A stretch of 64,000 nucleotides of DNA from Neisseria sp. (GCF_030527965.1 NZ_JAUMZU010000005.1:1-64000); one strand, 5' to 3'; positions 39,566 to 48,459 are shown, counted from the first letter of the stretch. Translations and numbers: made by a program. Notes: generated by a model from the letters alone, not told the origin.

Positions 39566-39726
39566 TAATAAATTAGTTCCCGAATAATCGGGAAAAAAAA
39601 CCTTAAAGGCTTTGATTTTTGACAAGCGGTATTTTGATTGTGCGTAAATAAACACACTTTGTATGAAGCCGGCTTTTGATTGAGTGAATAAATAAAAAAA
39701 GCCGTGGTGTAGCTGAAATTTTAGAT

Positions 39727-39841
39727 AAAAAAAACCATCTATACCAAGGGGAAAGTATAGATGGCCAAACACATTACGGGGAAAACGTCTTACTCACTTA
39801 CTTACTCTATGAAAAGTAAGTGTTGTTAAGACAGGGGCGTT
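39727..39841 (-). ncRNA. Candidate small RNA A (first of a tandem sibling pair)
   Basis: About 115 nt on the minus strand. A -10-like TATATT lies just before the inferred 5' end near ACGCCCCTGTCT, and GGAACTA upstream is shared with the sibling. Stem-loop 1 (39800-39821) pairs ACTTACT with AGTAAGT: the stem is kept although the loop differs from sRNA B. The 47-bp block 39757-39803 is identical in both. The terminator (39735-39764) has a 10-bp stem, CCATCTATAC with GTATAGATGG, loop TTTCCCCTTG, then T(8). Stem preservation with changed sequence argues for real RNA structure. Confidence 0.78.
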
Positions 39842-39934
39842 TCAATATAGTTCCAAAGATATATGTTAAATAATGTAAATAGGATATTTGTAATAATAAC
39901 ATATTGAAAAATAATTAATTATAGAATTTGAATT

Positions 39935-40621
39935 CTATTCCGGTGTGATGAACCGCCATTGACCGGAGGTGAGATTTTCGGTATCCCATTTGCCGAAATT
40001 CAATCTGTGAAGTTTTTCTACGCGGTTGCCTGCGGCGGCCACCATGCGCTTGACTTGATGATATTTGCCTTCGGTAATGGTCAGCAATAAGGTTGTTGGA
40101 TCGCTGAGTTCGGCATCGGCAGCGGCAACGGTTTCGTTTTCATCGTGTAGTAAAACCCCGCTTTTTAAGCTTTCGCATAAATGAGAGTCAGCGGGATGTT
40201 TGAGCGTTGCCCGATAGCGTTTGGCGACTTTATGCTTGGGCGAAGTCATTTTATGGTTGAAATGCCCGTCGTTGGTGATGAGCAAAACGCCGGTGGTGTC
40301 GGCATCTAAACGGCCGACGGCTTGCATGCCGATTTGCCGCATGTGGTCGGGAAACAGGCTGAAGATGCTGGGGTAGTCGCGCGGTTTGTGCGAGGTTTCG
40401 TAATTTTCGGGTTTGTTGAGCAGAATGTAGAAATATGGGAGTGGCACAACGGTAATGGCTTGGCCGTCTATCGTGAGGCTTTGTATTTCGTTTGGGCAGA
40501 CGATGCTTCGGGGCTGATTGGCGATGGCGCCGTTGATTTCGACGCAATCGTTTTCAATCAGCCATTGGCAGCTTTTGCGGCTGCCGAGCCCTTGGGCCTG
40601 TAGGTATTTGAGCAGTTGCAT
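39935..40621 (-). CDS. rsuA: Ribosomal small subunit pseudouridine synthase (RsuA type)
   Basis: Makes pseudouridine 516 in 16S rRNA. 228 aa with an N-terminal S4 RNA-binding domain (LLKYLQAQGLGSRKSCQWLI) and the RsuA/RluB/E/F catalytic motif GRLDADTTGVLLITNDG near residue 100 with the essential Asp. LLLTITEGKYHQVKRM near 175 is the conserved RsuA-family segment that ends the catalytic core. RsuA rather than RluE or RluF is a best guess from the S4 domain and length. It starts 99 bp upstream of the end of the next minus-strand gene, with an inverted DUS pair between. Confidence 0.88.
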   Translation of the reverse strand: MQLLKYLQAQGLGSRKSCQWLIENDCVEINGAIANQPRSIVCPNEIQSLTIDGQAITVVPLPYFYILLNKPENYETSHKPRDYPSIFSLFPDHMRQIGMQAVGRLDADTTGVLLITNDGHFNHKMTSPKHKVAKRYRATLKHPADSHLCESLKSGVLLHDENETVAAADAELSDPTTLLLTITEGKYHQVKRMVAAAGNRVEKLHRLNFGKWDTENLTSGQWRFITPE

Positions 40622-40653
40622 AACGGGGATTGCCGAGTAAATATTTATTATAA

Positions 40654-40707
40654 CAAATGCCTGTCTGAAAATATAAAAGGGCGTTTTATATTTTCAGACA
40701 GGCATTT
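40654..40707. terminator. Long inverted DUS pair
   Basis: AAATGCCTGTCTGAAAATAT continues into AAAA and its reverse complement follows after GGGCG: a stem of more than 20 bp with T-rich end. It terminates the minus-strand J-like/TM2 gene that ends at 40721. Confidence 0.8.
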
Positions 40708-40720
40708 TGATGTGGCGGGT

Positions 40721-41272
40721 TTAGATGTGAATCATGCCGTGTTCGTCGGGGATATGGGCGGCGGCGCGGTAAATATCAAACAGGGATTTGAAAAACATAA
40801 CGGGCAGGCCGATGATGGTTAGGGAAAGCACCAAATGGATGACGGCCGCCAGTCGGTCGCCGACCAGTAGTCGGTCGCCGACCAGTAAATGGTGCAGGCC
40901 AAGTGCGCCGCCGAAAAAACCGCTGATGATATAGAGCGATTTGTTGACGGTGTGCATGCGCTCGATTTGTTTCTCGTGAGCGGAGGGAGGCGGTTCGTTG
41001 ACAAAAATCAGATAGTCGTTTTCGTTGGGGCTGTCGTCGGATGGAGTCGGTTTTGGCTCGGGATGGTTTATTTTTTCCCAGAGTTCGGGATAGGTTTGGA
41101 ATAATTTGACGTCGTATTCGGCTTTGGCAACCGGCGTGGATAAGGTGTCACGGATTTCCCTCAATTGGCGTAGCGACAGTAATTCTTGTTCGGCGGCATG
41201 CAGCATGGCACGGCTGACTTGTTTGGAATCGGCACCTGCGGGCAGGTTGAGTAAGTCATATAGATTTTTCAT
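40721..41272 (-). CDS. J-like / TM2-domain membrane protein with an in-frame 18-bp tandem duplication
   Basis: 183 aa. Residues 1-60 look like a degenerate J-domain (NLYDLLNLPAGADSKQVSRAM, then REIRDTLSTPVAKAEYD) without HPD. A proline-rich acidic linker leads to a C-terminal TM2-like pair of helices (IISGFFGGALGLHHLL and VLSLTIIGLPVMFFKSLFD). The sequence LLVGDR occurs twice in a row, encoded by an exact 18-bp tandem repeat at 40851-40886, in the loop between the helices. Function is unknown. This is the second protein of the window that joins a J-like domain to membrane helices. Confidence 0.7.
   Translation of the reverse strand: MKNLYDLLNLPAGADSKQVSRAMLHAAEQELLSLRQLREIRDTLSTPVAKAEYDVKLFQTYPELWEKINHPEPKPTPSDDSPNENDYLIFVNEPPPSAHEKQIERMHTVNKSLYIISGFFGGALGLHHLLVGDRLLVGDRLAAVIHLVLSLTIIGLPVMFFKSLFDIYRAAAHIPDEHGMIHI
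40851..40886 (-). repeat. 18-bp perfect tandem duplication inside a coding region
   Basis: AGTCGGTCGCCGACCAGT occurs twice back to back. Each unit adds six residues (LLVGDR on the minus strand), so the frame is kept. The unit itself contains a partial palindrome (GGTCGCCGACC), which may favour replication slippage. Confidence 0.9.
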
Positions 41273-41466
41273 GATATGCGCTTTCGACGTTTTGTATTTT
41301 ATGATGTAACTTATGTTATTTTAATTATGAATAAATACTATTGTAAAATATAGTTTACGAAAGTGATAAATATCAGATAAACGGATTTAATAATTACCTC
41401 CGACAACATGCCGTTGGTGTAAAATACGCGGCTTTGAACGATTCGAATAACAAAGGAGCAAAAAAC

Positions 41467-42081
41467 ATGCTGAATCTATATTATTTGCCGGGTGCTTGCT
41501 CGTTGGTGCCGCATACTGCGCTGGAGTGGTCGGGAGCGGATTATCAGGCGGTGGAAGTGCCGCGCGATAAATTGAAATCGCCTGAATTTTTGGCGTTGAA
41601 CCCGATGGGGAGTGTGCCGGTATTGCAAGAAGGTGATTGGTCGTTGTCGCAAAATATTGCGATTTTGGCCTATCTAAACGATCTTTATCCTCAGGCCGGT
41701 ATTTTGGGCTCTGATGATAAACAGAAGCGGGCGAAAGTGTATCAATGGCTCGGCTTTATCAATGCCGATTTGCATCCTTCTTTTTCGCCTTTGTTTGCGC
41801 CGCAACGTTTTGTGGATGGCGAGGAAGAGCAGGCAAAATTGCGCGCTGTTGCAGCAGGCAAGGTAACGACGCTTTATGCTTATCCGCATGAGGTATTGGC
41901 GCAGCAGGATTTTCTGACCGGCGAGAAAACGATTGCCGATGTGTATCTTTATGTGACGTTGCGTTGGGCAGGCGCTTTGGGCTTGGACTTGAGCGCTTAC
42001 CCTGCGTTTGCCGGATTCTATGAGCGGATGGAAGCGGATGAAGGCGTGCGGCAGGCTTTAGCTAAGCAGGGCTTGTTGTAA
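41467..42081 (+). CDS. Glutathione S-transferase, beta-like
   Basis: 204 aa cytosolic GST. The N-terminal thioredoxin-like domain begins LNLYYLPGACSLVPHTALEW, with Cys near residue 10 as in bacterial beta-class GSTs, and has GSVPVLQEGDWSLSQNIAIL near 50 with the conserved cis-Pro and glutathione-binding Gln/Ser. The helical C-terminal domain has TIADVYLYV near 155 (N-capping box). AAAGGAG eight bases upstream fixes the start at 41467. Substrate is unknown. It is monocistronic, ended by a DUS hairpin. Confidence 0.9.
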   Translation: MLNLYYLPGACSLVPHTALEWSGADYQAVEVPRDKLKSPEFLALNPMGSVPVLQEGDWSLSQNIAILAYLNDLYPQAGILGSDDKQKRAKVYQWLGFINADLHPSFSPLFAPQRFVDGEEEQAKLRAVAAGKVTTLYAYPHEVLAQQDFLTGEKTIADVYLYVTLRWAGALGLDLSAYPAFAGFYERMEADEGVRQALAKQGLL

Positions 42082-42098
42082 TTTCAACTGTATGGCTA

Positions 42099-42136
42099 AA
42101 AAAAGCCTGTCTGAAATATGTTTCAGACAGGCTTTT
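42099..42136. terminator. Inverted DUS pair between the GST gene and serB
   Basis: AAAAAGCCTGTCTGAAA and its reverse complement lie between convergent genes, with flanking A and T runs. Confidence 0.8.
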
Positions 42137-42157
42137 ACTTTGCGTAAACCGAATCGG

Positions 42158-42991
42158 TTAAATAAACCAGCCGCGTACGGCTTCCAAGCCGTGATGGTTG
42201 ATGCAGGCATCGGCATGGCTTTGTGTTTTCGGTTTGGCTCGGTAAGCCACGCCGATGCCGGCGGCCTCCAGCATGGGAATGTCGTTGGCGCCGTCGCCCA
42301 TAGCCAATACTTGATGTTTATGCAGGCCGAGCTTGTCGCGATATTCGGCCAGCAAATCGGCTTTGGCGCGGGCGTCGATAATGCGGCCGCTCACTCGGCC
42401 GGTCAGAATGCCGTTATCTGTTTCCAGTTGGTTAGCGTAGGTGTAATCAAGGCCAAGGCGGGTTTGCAGGTGGTCGGTAAAAAAGGTAAAGCCGCCGGAT
42501 ACCAACATGAACTTCACTGCGTGTTTTTTGCATTCGGATATCAGATATTCCGCTCCGGGTGAAAGCTGCAATGCGTGCTCGTATACTTGCTGCAATACGC
42601 TCTCCGGCAGGCCTTTGAGCAGGCCGACGCGCTGATGCAGGGATTGCGTGAAATCCAGTTCGCCGCGCATGGCGCGCTCGGTTATGGCGGCTACCTGGTT
42701 TTTCAAGCCGGCGCATGCAGCAATTTCGTCGATACATTCAATGGTAATCAACGTTGAATCCATATCGCTGACAATCAGCCCTAATTGGTCGAACCGCATA
42801 TCCGGCAACACGGCGAAATCGATTTTCTGGGCATTCAGTGAAGATGCGGCATCTTGCGGCAGGCTGAAGCCGGCAGGTACGGGAATGCGCAGGTTGTTGG
42901 GGGTGGAAACAGTAGGCGAGGGCAGGTTTTTCAGGCTGCTTAAATCGCAAGTGGCGATGTCGGGATGTTGGAGAACGAGAATAGGGGTCAT
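42158..42991 (-). CDS. serB: Phosphoserine phosphatase
   Basis: Final step of serine synthesis: phosphoserine to serine. HAD-family enzyme of 277 aa. The catalytic DMDSTLITIECIDE (motif I, Asp nucleophile and acid/base) is near residue 80, SGGFTFF (motif II) near 175, and GDGANDIPML (motif III) near 240. The N-terminal 70 residues form a small extra domain as in other SerB proteins. MTPILVLQHPD at 42991 is the family start; upstream in-frame sequence to 43093 runs into the tRNA gene region and contains a DUS. Confidence 0.94.
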   Translation of the reverse strand: MTPILVLQHPDIATCDLSSLKNLPSPTVSTPNNLRIPVPAGFSLPQDAASSLNAQKIDFAVLPDMRFDQLGLIVSDMDSTLITIECIDEIAACAGLKNQVAAITERAMRGELDFTQSLHQRVGLLKGLPESVLQQVYEHALQLSPGAEYLISECKKHAVKFMLVSGGFTFFTDHLQTRLGLDYTYANQLETDNGILTGRVSGRIIDARAKADLLAEYRDKLGLHKHQVLAMGDGANDIPMLEAAGIGVAYRAKPKTQSHADACINHHGLEAVRGWFI

Positions 42992-43056
42992 AAGCGGAAT
43001 GGGCCGAAATAGGGTGAAGGCGGTGTCAATGCCTGTCTGAAACGCAAGCCGGAAAA

Positions 43057-43090
43057 AACAAACCCCCGAAACGACGGTTCGGAGGGTTGG
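43057..43090 (-). terminator. Terminator of the tRNA-Glu gene
   Basis: On the minus strand CCTCCGAA pairs with TTCGGGGG (one G-T pair), loop CCGTCGT, followed by TTTGTTTTTT, directly after the tRNA 3' end. Confidence 0.75.
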
Positions 43091-43095
43091 CATTC

Positions 43096-43171
43096 TGGCA
43101 CGCCCACGGGGATTCGAACCCCGGTTGCCGCCGTGAAAGGGCAGTGTCCTAGGCCTCTAGACGATGGGCGC
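43096..43171 (-). tRNA. tRNA-Glu (anticodon TTC)
   Basis: 76-nt cloverleaf on the minus strand. Acceptor GCGCCCA pairs with TGGGCGT (one G-T pair); D arm GTCTAGAGGCCTAGGAC, anticodon stem-loop CTGCCCTTTCACGGCGG with TTC, T arm CCGGGGTTCGAATCCCCG, discriminator G and encoded CCA. Starts with GCGCCC as tRNA-Glu of this group does. Confidence 0.95.
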
Positions 43172-43302
43172 GGGAAGCGCGAAAATATACAGTTATTTTG
43201 AGATAACGTCAACTTTTTTCTTGAAAAACAGGGCGTGCCGGCTTTTTTCAGACAGGCATATGTTATGATGCGGCCTGTTTAATCATGTTGGGAAAATAAA
43301 TA

Positions 43303-44361
43303 ATGAGCCAGCTTAAAAACGATACTTTTCTACGCGCTTTGTTGAAAGAGCCGGTGGATTATACGCCGGTTTGGCTGATGCGGCAGGCAGGGCGCTATCT
43401 GCCTGAATATAAGGAAACGCGCGCCAAGGCCGGCAGTTTTCTGGATTTGTGTAAAAACACCGAGTTGGCGACCGAGGTAACCATTCAGCCGTTAGACCGC
43501 TTTGCGCTTGATGCGGCGATTTTGTTTTCCGATATTCTGACCGTGCCCGATGCGATGGATTTGGGGTTGTATTTTGCCGAAGGAGAAGGGCCGCGATTCG
43601 AGCGCCCTTTGCGGGAAGAGCGGGATATTTTGGCCCTACGCGCGCCGGATATGGCTAAGCTGCAATATGTGTTCGATGCGGTTGCTTCCATCCGCAAGGC
43701 TTTGAACGGGCGGGTGCCTTTGATCGGTTTTTCCGGCAGCCCGTTTACTTTGGCTTGTTATATGATTGAAGGTGGCGGCAGCCGTGAGTTTCGTACGGTT
43801 AAATCCATGATGTATGCCCGACCGGATTTGCTGCACCGGATTTTACAGGTGAACGCGGAGGCGGTTACGGCTTATTTGAACGAGCAGATTGCCGCGGGGG
43901 CACAAGCCGTGCAGATTTTCGATACGTGGGGCGGCGTGTTGACGCATGAGGCGTTTGAAACGTTCAGCTTGTCTTATATGCGGCAGATTGTCGCCGGCTT
44001 GAAGCGCGAGTATGAAGGGCGGCGCGTGCCGGTGATTTTGTTTACCAAAGGCGGCGGCTTGTGGCTGGAAGCCATGGCGCAGTCGGGTGCCGATGCGTTG
44101 GGGCTGGATTGGACATGCGATATCGCTCAAGCGCGCCGTCGCGTGGGCGGTGAGGTGGCTTTGCAGGGCAATTTCGATCCGTTTGCTTTGTTCGGAACGC
44201 CTGAGAGTATTGAAACGGAAGTGGCGCGAATTTTATCTGGCTACGGCAACGGCAGCGGCCATGTGTTTAACTTGGGGCACGGCATCAATCAATTTACGCC
44301 GCCCGAGCATGTGCAGGCGTTGGTTGAGAAAGTGCATGAATTGTCGCGGGCTTATCATTAA
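43303..44361 (+). CDS. hemE: Uroporphyrinogen decarboxylase
   Basis: Removes four carboxyl groups from uroporphyrinogen III in heme synthesis; cytosolic. The 352 aa length is standard. Motifs: [19 protein letters not shown] near residue 22 (substrate arginines), [12 protein letters not shown] near 74 (catalytic Asp), [19 protein letters not shown] near 145 and the C-terminal [23 protein letters not shown] (43248-43261) lies 40 bp upstream of the start, beside a -10-like TATGAT. An inverted DUS pair follows. Confidence 0.97.
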   Translation: MSQLKNDTFLRALLKEPVDYTPVWLMRQAGRYLPEYKETRAKAGSFLDLCKNTELATEVTIQPLDRFALDAAILFSDILTVPDAMDLGLYFAEGEGPRFERPLREERDILALRAPDMAKLQYVFDAVASIRKALNGRVPLIGFSGSPFTLACYMIEGGGSREFRTVKSMMYARPDLLHRILQVNAEAVTAYLNEQIAAGAQAVQIFDTWGGVLTHEAFETFSLSYMRQIVAGLKREYEGRRVPVILFTKGGGLWLEAMAQSGADALGLDWTCDIAQARRRVGGEVALQGNFDPFALFGTPESIETEVARILSGYGNGSGHVFNLGHGINQFTPPEHVQALVEKVHELSRAYH

Positions 44362-44385
44362 GCAACGACGGGTATGTGTTAAATA

Positions 44386-44422
44386 AAAATGCCTGTCTGA
44401 ATATTTCAGACAGGCATTTTTG
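44386..44422. terminator. Inverted DUS pair after hemE
   Basis: AAAAATGCCTGTCTGAA and its reverse complement with a minimal loop and a T run lie between convergent hemE and the lipoprotein gene. Confidence 0.85.
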
Positions 44423-44451
44423 CGCGCTGGATTAACCTGCGCTTCGGTTAT

Positions 44452-45030
44452 TTAGCGTTTGGCTTTTTTTGCTTTAGCTGCTTTTTTCGCTTTGGCCGGT
44501 GCTTCGGCTTGATTCAATTTGCCAGAAGCTGATTTATCCAACACGCAAGATTTAGTCACGATTTGCGAAACAGGCGTTTGTTGGCCGTTAACGGTTTCTA
44601 CCGCTTCTTGAGTCAGCATGTTGCCGTCGACTTGGTCGACGTTGGATGCGTCGGCTTTGCCGGCAGTCCAGCGGATGCCGTTGCCGAAGAAGCTGTTGCT
44701 GTCGTTATCGTCTACAACGCGCATCAGATTGGGCGACAGTTTGCCTTGGTATTTAACTTGGGCAACCACAACATCGTTGCCTTTGAAGCCGTACATCACA
44801 TTCAATTTATTCTGGCCTTTGTCACCGCATTTGTAGGCCACTTCTTTTTTACCGTCAATCGAATCTACGGTAACGGTTTTCGGCTGGGCCGGTGCTTGAG
44901 GTGCCGGAGCGGAGGCAGCTTGTGCCGGAGCGGGTTCTGCTTTGGGTTCTTCTTTTTTACCGAAAGCAGAGCAAGCGCTCAAAGAGGCCATCAGCAAGGC
45001 AGCAGGTACGAGGGTTTTCAGTGATTTCAT
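44452..45030 (-). CDS. Lipoprotein with ACP/MliC-like domain and Lys/Ala-rich tail
   Basis: 192 aa. The N-terminus has a lipoprotein signal peptide with lipobox LSAC (Cys at about residue 20). It is followed by an Ala/Pro-rich linker of about 30 residues. The central domain runs from EVAYKCGDKGQNKLNVMYGF to a second Cys in IVTKSCVLD; the V-Y-x-C...YGF pattern recalls Neisseria adhesin complex protein and MliC-type lysozyme inhibitors, with a possible disulfide between the two cysteines. The C-terminus is a Lys/Ala repeat (AKAKKAAKAKKAKR) that could bind polyanions such as DNA, peptidoglycan or LOS. Function is inferred only. Confidence 0.75.
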   Translation of the reverse strand: MKSLKTLVPAALLMASLSACSAFGKKEEPKAEPAPAQAASAPAPQAPAQPKTVTVDSIDGKKEVAYKCGDKGQNKLNVMYGFKGNDVVVAQVKYQGKLSPNLMRVVDDNDSNSFFGNGIRWTAGKADASNVDQVDGNMLTQEAVETVNGQQTPVSQIVTKSCVLDKSASGKLNQAEAPAKAKKAAKAKKAKR

Positions 45031-45142
45031 TGTGTACTCCGTGTCGTTAATTTAGGAATGAATTGGGAAGTTAGTAAAGATAATCGGGAAAAAGTTCCTT
45101 TATATGGAAGCGAATCCTGCTTTCTGCTTGTTCCCGAACGCT

Positions 45143-45168
45143 TTTCAGACAGGCATGCCTGTCTGAAA
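45143..45168. repeat. Perfect palindrome of two DUS sharing GCATGC
   Basis: TTTCAGACAGGCA directly abuts TGCCTGTCTGAAA with no loop, a 26-bp perfect palindrome just after the minus-strand lipoprotein gene that ends at 45175. It can form a cruciform; as RNA the loop would have to open some stem pairs. Confidence 0.85.
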
Positions 45169-45174
45169 TAGGGG

Positions 45175-45687
45175 TTATTTACCTGCAGCGGCGGATGCGG
45201 CATGAGCCGGTTTGCCGTGGGCGGCATGCTCGGTAAAGTGGAGGGTTTTGCCGTTTTGAGTCAATTCGGCACTGGTGCCGTCGGTTTCCCATGTGATGTT
45301 GCCGTCGCTGTAAACTGCGCCTTGGGGCAGGGCATCGGTTTGTTTCAAAACGGCTTCGGCCTGGCCGTTGATTTTCAAACGAACAACCGGCATGTCGCCC
45401 GTGCTGTCGTATACGGCGTGGGCGCTGGTTTTATCTGTTGCGTGATAATCGGCGGTGCGGTTGGCGGGCAACCCGGGTTCCTGCTCTTGCGGTGCGTTTT
45501 CGCCGGAAGCGTAATCGTCGGGCAACGTGTCGGGTGGCGGGGCGGAAGCGTCGGCATAAGCGGCATAATTGCTGGCATTTTCCATTTGTGCCTGCTCTTC
45601 TGATGAAGAAAGTTCGTTGTCGTGCTGTCCGCCGCAAGCGGCGAGGGCAAGCGTCATGAGAATGGGGGTTAAATATCTGTATTTCAT
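45175..45687 (-). CDS. Lipoprotein with C-terminal MliC-like segment
   Basis: About 170 aa from MKYRYLTPILMTLALAACGG, with AAGGAG upstream of 45687; a longer in-frame start at 45729 would put residues ahead of the signal peptide. The lipobox is LAAC. A long acidic, Ala/Pro-rich linker (about residues 22-85) is followed by a compact region, VVRLKINGQAEAVL, then GAVYSDGNITWETDG, that resembles the second half of MliC lysozyme inhibitors, although the MliC cysteines are absent. It is probably an outer-membrane lipoprotein. It ends in an Ala-rich tail. Function uncertain. Confidence 0.7.
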   Translation of the reverse strand: MKYRYLTPILMTLALAACGGQHDNELSSSEEQAQMENASNYAAYADASAPPPDTLPDDYASGENAPQEQEPGLPANRTADYHATDKTSAHAVYDSTGDMPVVRLKINGQAEAVLKQTDALPQGAVYSDGNITWETDGTSAELTQNGKTLHFTEHAAHGKPAHAASAAAGK

Positions 45688-45807
45688 TAGAGGCAATACT
45701 CCTTTTACCGTTGTTGGACTGCCGGGCATCTGTTAGGTTCAATCGGGTGTGATGGTTTAAGGCCGTTTTATGTATTGGAATAGGTTGGGGCAGAGGGTTG
45801 TTTTTAT

Positions 45808-45847
45808 AGGCCTGTCTGAAAAATAGAACGGTTTTCAGACAGGCTTT
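45808..45847. terminator. Inverted DUS pair after ftsK
   Basis: GGCCTGTCTGAAAA and TTTTCAGACAGGC, loop about 10 bases, just past the ftsK stop on the minus strand. Confidence 0.75.
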
Positions 45848-45849
45848 GT

Positions 45850-48288
45850 TTATAGATTGTCTTTTTGAGCCAGAATTTTGCGTGTACCGCTGGAATCGGC
45901 TCCGGAGAGCACGCCGGCCTCTTCAAGAGCCTGTACCAGATTGGCGGCGCGGTTGTAGCCGATGCGTAAATGACGCTGGAGCGACGAGATGGATGTTTTG
46001 CGCGTTTCGAGTACGAACGCAACCGCTTGGTCAAATAATTCGTCGCTATTGGCATTCGGGTTGACTACGTTGGTGGTTTCCAGAGCCGCCTCGCCGGTCA
46101 GCAGGCCTTCAATATAGTTGGCCGGCGCTTGGCGCTTGATGTGGGAAACCACTTCGTGCACTTCTTGGTCAGACACGAAAGCGCCTTGCAGGCGGGTTGG
46201 TTCGGCGTTGCCCGGTTGCAGAAACAGTAAGTCGCCGTATTTGAGCAAATCTTCCGCGCCCATTTGATCGAGAATGGTGCGGCTGTCGATTTTACTTTGT
46301 ACGGTAAACGCCATGCGGGTCGGGATGTTGGCTTTAATTAAGCCGGTAATCACGTCTACGCTCGGACGCTGGGTGGCCACAATCATATGAATGCCTGCGG
46401 CACGGGCTTTTTGAGCCAAGCGGGCGATTTGCTGCTCAACCGCTTTGCGTTCGGTCATCATCAAATCGGCTAATTCGTCGATGACCACCACAATCAAGGG
46501 CAGTTTTTCCAAAGGCTCAGGATTGTCGGGATTTAGGCTGAACGGATTGGGCAGCGGTTTGCCGCTGGCCTTGGCTTCTTCCACCTTCTTATTAAACCCT
46601 TCCAGATTGCGTACGCCCACATGCGAGAGCAGACGATAGCGTTTTTCCATTTCGGTGACGCACCAATTCAACGCTTGGCCGGCTTCGCGCATATCGGTAA
46701 CAACCGGGCAGAGCAAGTGGGGAATGCCGTCGTAAACGCTTAATTCCAGCATTTTCGGGTCAATCATGATAAAGCGGACTTCTTCCGGCGTGGCTTTAAA
46801 CAGCATCGACATAATCATAGCGTTCACACCCACCGATTTACCGGAGCCGGTCATGCCGCCCACCAGAAGATGCGGCATTTTCGCCAAGTCGCCCACCACC
46901 GGCACGCCCGCGATGTCTTTCCCCAGCGCAACGGTCAGCTTGGATTTGGCATCGTTGAATACGGCGGAGGAGAAGATTTCTTGCAATAACACTTCCTGCC
47001 GACGCTCGTTCGGAATTTCGATGCCCATCGTACTTTTGCCGGGAATGGTTTCCACCACTCTGATCGACTGCATGGTCAGCGAACGAGCCAAGTCTTTGGA
47101 AAGGTTGACGATTTGGCTACCTTTCACGCCTTGCGCCGGTTCGATTTCAAAGCGTGTGATAACCGGGCCGGCCGTAGCGCTGACTACTTGTACTTCAATA
47201 CCGAATTCCAACAGTTTCGCTTCGATGCGTTCTGCGGTTTGCTGCAAGGTTTCAGGATTGGGCGGCGGTACATCGCCTTTCGGTGTGCTGAGCAGATGCA
47301 GGGTCGGTTTGGCATATTCGCCCGGCGGGGCCGGTTCGGCGGCCTTGCCTTTTTCGTCGAATAAGGCTGTTTGAACGGGCGCGGGCGGCGGCGCCAGCGA
47401 AACGGGTACGACTTTGCGGTTGCTGCTGCTGTTTTCCAGCAAAGGCGCCGGCTCGGCGGTAATCTGCTCGGCCTCGCGCACCATGCGGCGGGTGGTTTTG
47501 GCATCGGGCATTTCTGTGAGGTAGCCGTTTTTGCGGCGGCGGAACTTGGTCCATGCCCATTCCATTTTCTGGCCGGTTTTCTCCATCATATCAAGCCAGG
47601 AAACTTGTATCAGCAGCGATAAGGCCAATAGGAGAATAACCAAGGTAATCAATAAGCTGCCGGTATTGCCCAGTAGCCAGCTCATACCTGAAGCGATAAA
47701 CGAGCCGAACAGGCCGCCGGCGCCGATGGGCAATTCGTCAGAGAGTTCTTTTTTTAACAAGAACACTTCCAAAACCGGGCTGCAAATCAATAAAACGGCC
47801 AGCGCCGCCAGCGCGATACCTGTATTGTAAGGTTTGTAATCCGGCTTTTGCAGCGGGCGGAAGTTTTTAGCCAGAAACACCAAGCCGGCTACGACAAACC
47901 ACCAGAAAGAAAGCCCGAACAGGTAATAGCAGATATCGGAAAAATAGGCGCCGAACAACCCTCCCATATTGCGAATTTCACCTGAAGCGGCCACGCTGCG
48001 CGACCAAGCAGGGTCGGTCATGGAAAAGCTGAGCAGGGAAACGGCGATGTAAATAGCGGCTACCAGCCCCAGCAGCCAAAGGGTATCGCTGATCAGGTTG
48101 GCAATGTGTTCGTTACGCTTGTTTTTTTCTTGGTTATTCACAACGCCTTTACTGGGGCGCTTGGGCGGCTTGGCGGGCGTTTTGCTTTTCGGCAACGGTT
48201 TTTCAGCCTGCGGTTTGGGCGAGGTGACTGATTTTCGCGTGGCTTTGCCGTGGCTGGATTTCGGGTTTTGAGGTGATGTGTTTGCCAT
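45850..48288 (-). CDS. ftsK: DNA translocase FtsK
   Basis: Septal ATP-driven DNA pump that resolves the chromosome terminus at division. 812 aa. A Lys/Pro-rich N-terminal tail is followed by four hydrophobic helices (about residues 40-210), a fairly short linker, the alpha domain, the RecA-like beta motor with Walker [16 protein letters not shown] near 478 and Walker [15 protein letters not shown] near 592, and a C-terminal winged-helix gamma domain (about 745-812, [18 protein letters not shown]) that reads KOPS-type sequences. The short linker is usual in Neisseria. Confidence 0.97.
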   Translation of the reverse strand: MANTSPQNPKSSHGKATRKSVTSPKPQAEKPLPKSKTPAKPPKRPSKGVVNNQEKNKRNEHIANLISDTLWLLGLVAAIYIAVSLLSFSMTDPAWSRSVAASGEIRNMGGLFGAYFSDICYYLFGLSFWWFVVAGLVFLAKNFRPLQKPDYKPYNTGIALAALAVLLICSPVLEVFLLKKELSDELPIGAGGLFGSFIASGMSWLLGNTGSLLITLVILLLALSLLIQVSWLDMMEKTGQKMEWAWTKFRRRKNGYLTEMPDAKTTRRMVREAEQITAEPAPLLENSSSNRKVVPVSLAPPPAPVQTALFDEKGKAAEPAPPGEYAKPTLHLLSTPKGDVPPPNPETLQQTAERIEAKLLEFGIEVQVVSATAGPVITRFEIEPAQGVKGSQIVNLSKDLARSLTMQSIRVVETIPGKSTMGIEIPNERRQEVLLQEIFSSAVFNDAKSKLTVALGKDIAGVPVVGDLAKMPHLLVGGMTGSGKSVGVNAMIMSMLFKATPEEVRFIMIDPKMLELSVYDGIPHLLCPVVTDMREAGQALNWCVTEMEKRYRLLSHVGVRNLEGFNKKVEEAKASGKPLPNPFSLNPDNPEPLEKLPLIVVVIDELADLMMTERKAVEQQIARLAQKARAAGIHMIVATQRPSVDVITGLIKANIPTRMAFTVQSKIDSRTILDQMGAEDLLKYGDLLFLQPGNAEPTRLQGAFVSDQEVHEVVSHIKRQAPANYIEGLLTGEAALETTNVVNPNANSDELFDQAVAFVLETRKTSISSLQRHLRIGYNRAANLVQALEEAGVLSGADSSGTRKILAQKDNL

Positions 48289-48418
48289 AAATATTTGCGG
48301 TTAATGCGGATGCCTGTTTCAACTTACGGGCTTTGCTGCGGTTCGGATGGTTTTGTGAACGGCAGTATTGGGAGTCAAATGAAATAATAGGGCGGATTAT
48401 ACAATATCCGCCGAAACC

Positions 48419-48459
48419 ATGCCTGTCTGAAACATGAATGAGGCGTTCAGACAGGCATT
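48419..48459. terminator. Inverted DUS pair between anmK and ftsK
   Basis: ATGCCTGTCTGAA and TTCAGACAGGCAT with a loop of about 14 bases lie immediately past the anmK stop. Confidence 0.75.

Larger units (their letters stand above)
39325..39934. other. Intergenic region holding two tandem candidate sRNA genes
   Basis: 610 bp with no protein-coding gene. Two related minus-strand RNA candidates occupy most of it (listed separately). A degenerate DUS (TGCTTATCTGAA) lies at about 39420. The rest is AT-rich. Confidence 0.7.

Noticed and set aside
39575-39600. CCCGAATAATCGGG hairpin followed by A run
   Set aside because: The A run follows on the plus strand and the T run precedes on the minus strand, so it is not an intrinsic terminator in either direction.
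39485-39803. CRISPR array or mobile-element repeat as explanation of the 47-bp repeat
   Set aside because: Only two copies, spacing of about 270 bp, each with its own terminator and -10; the sRNA explanation fits better.
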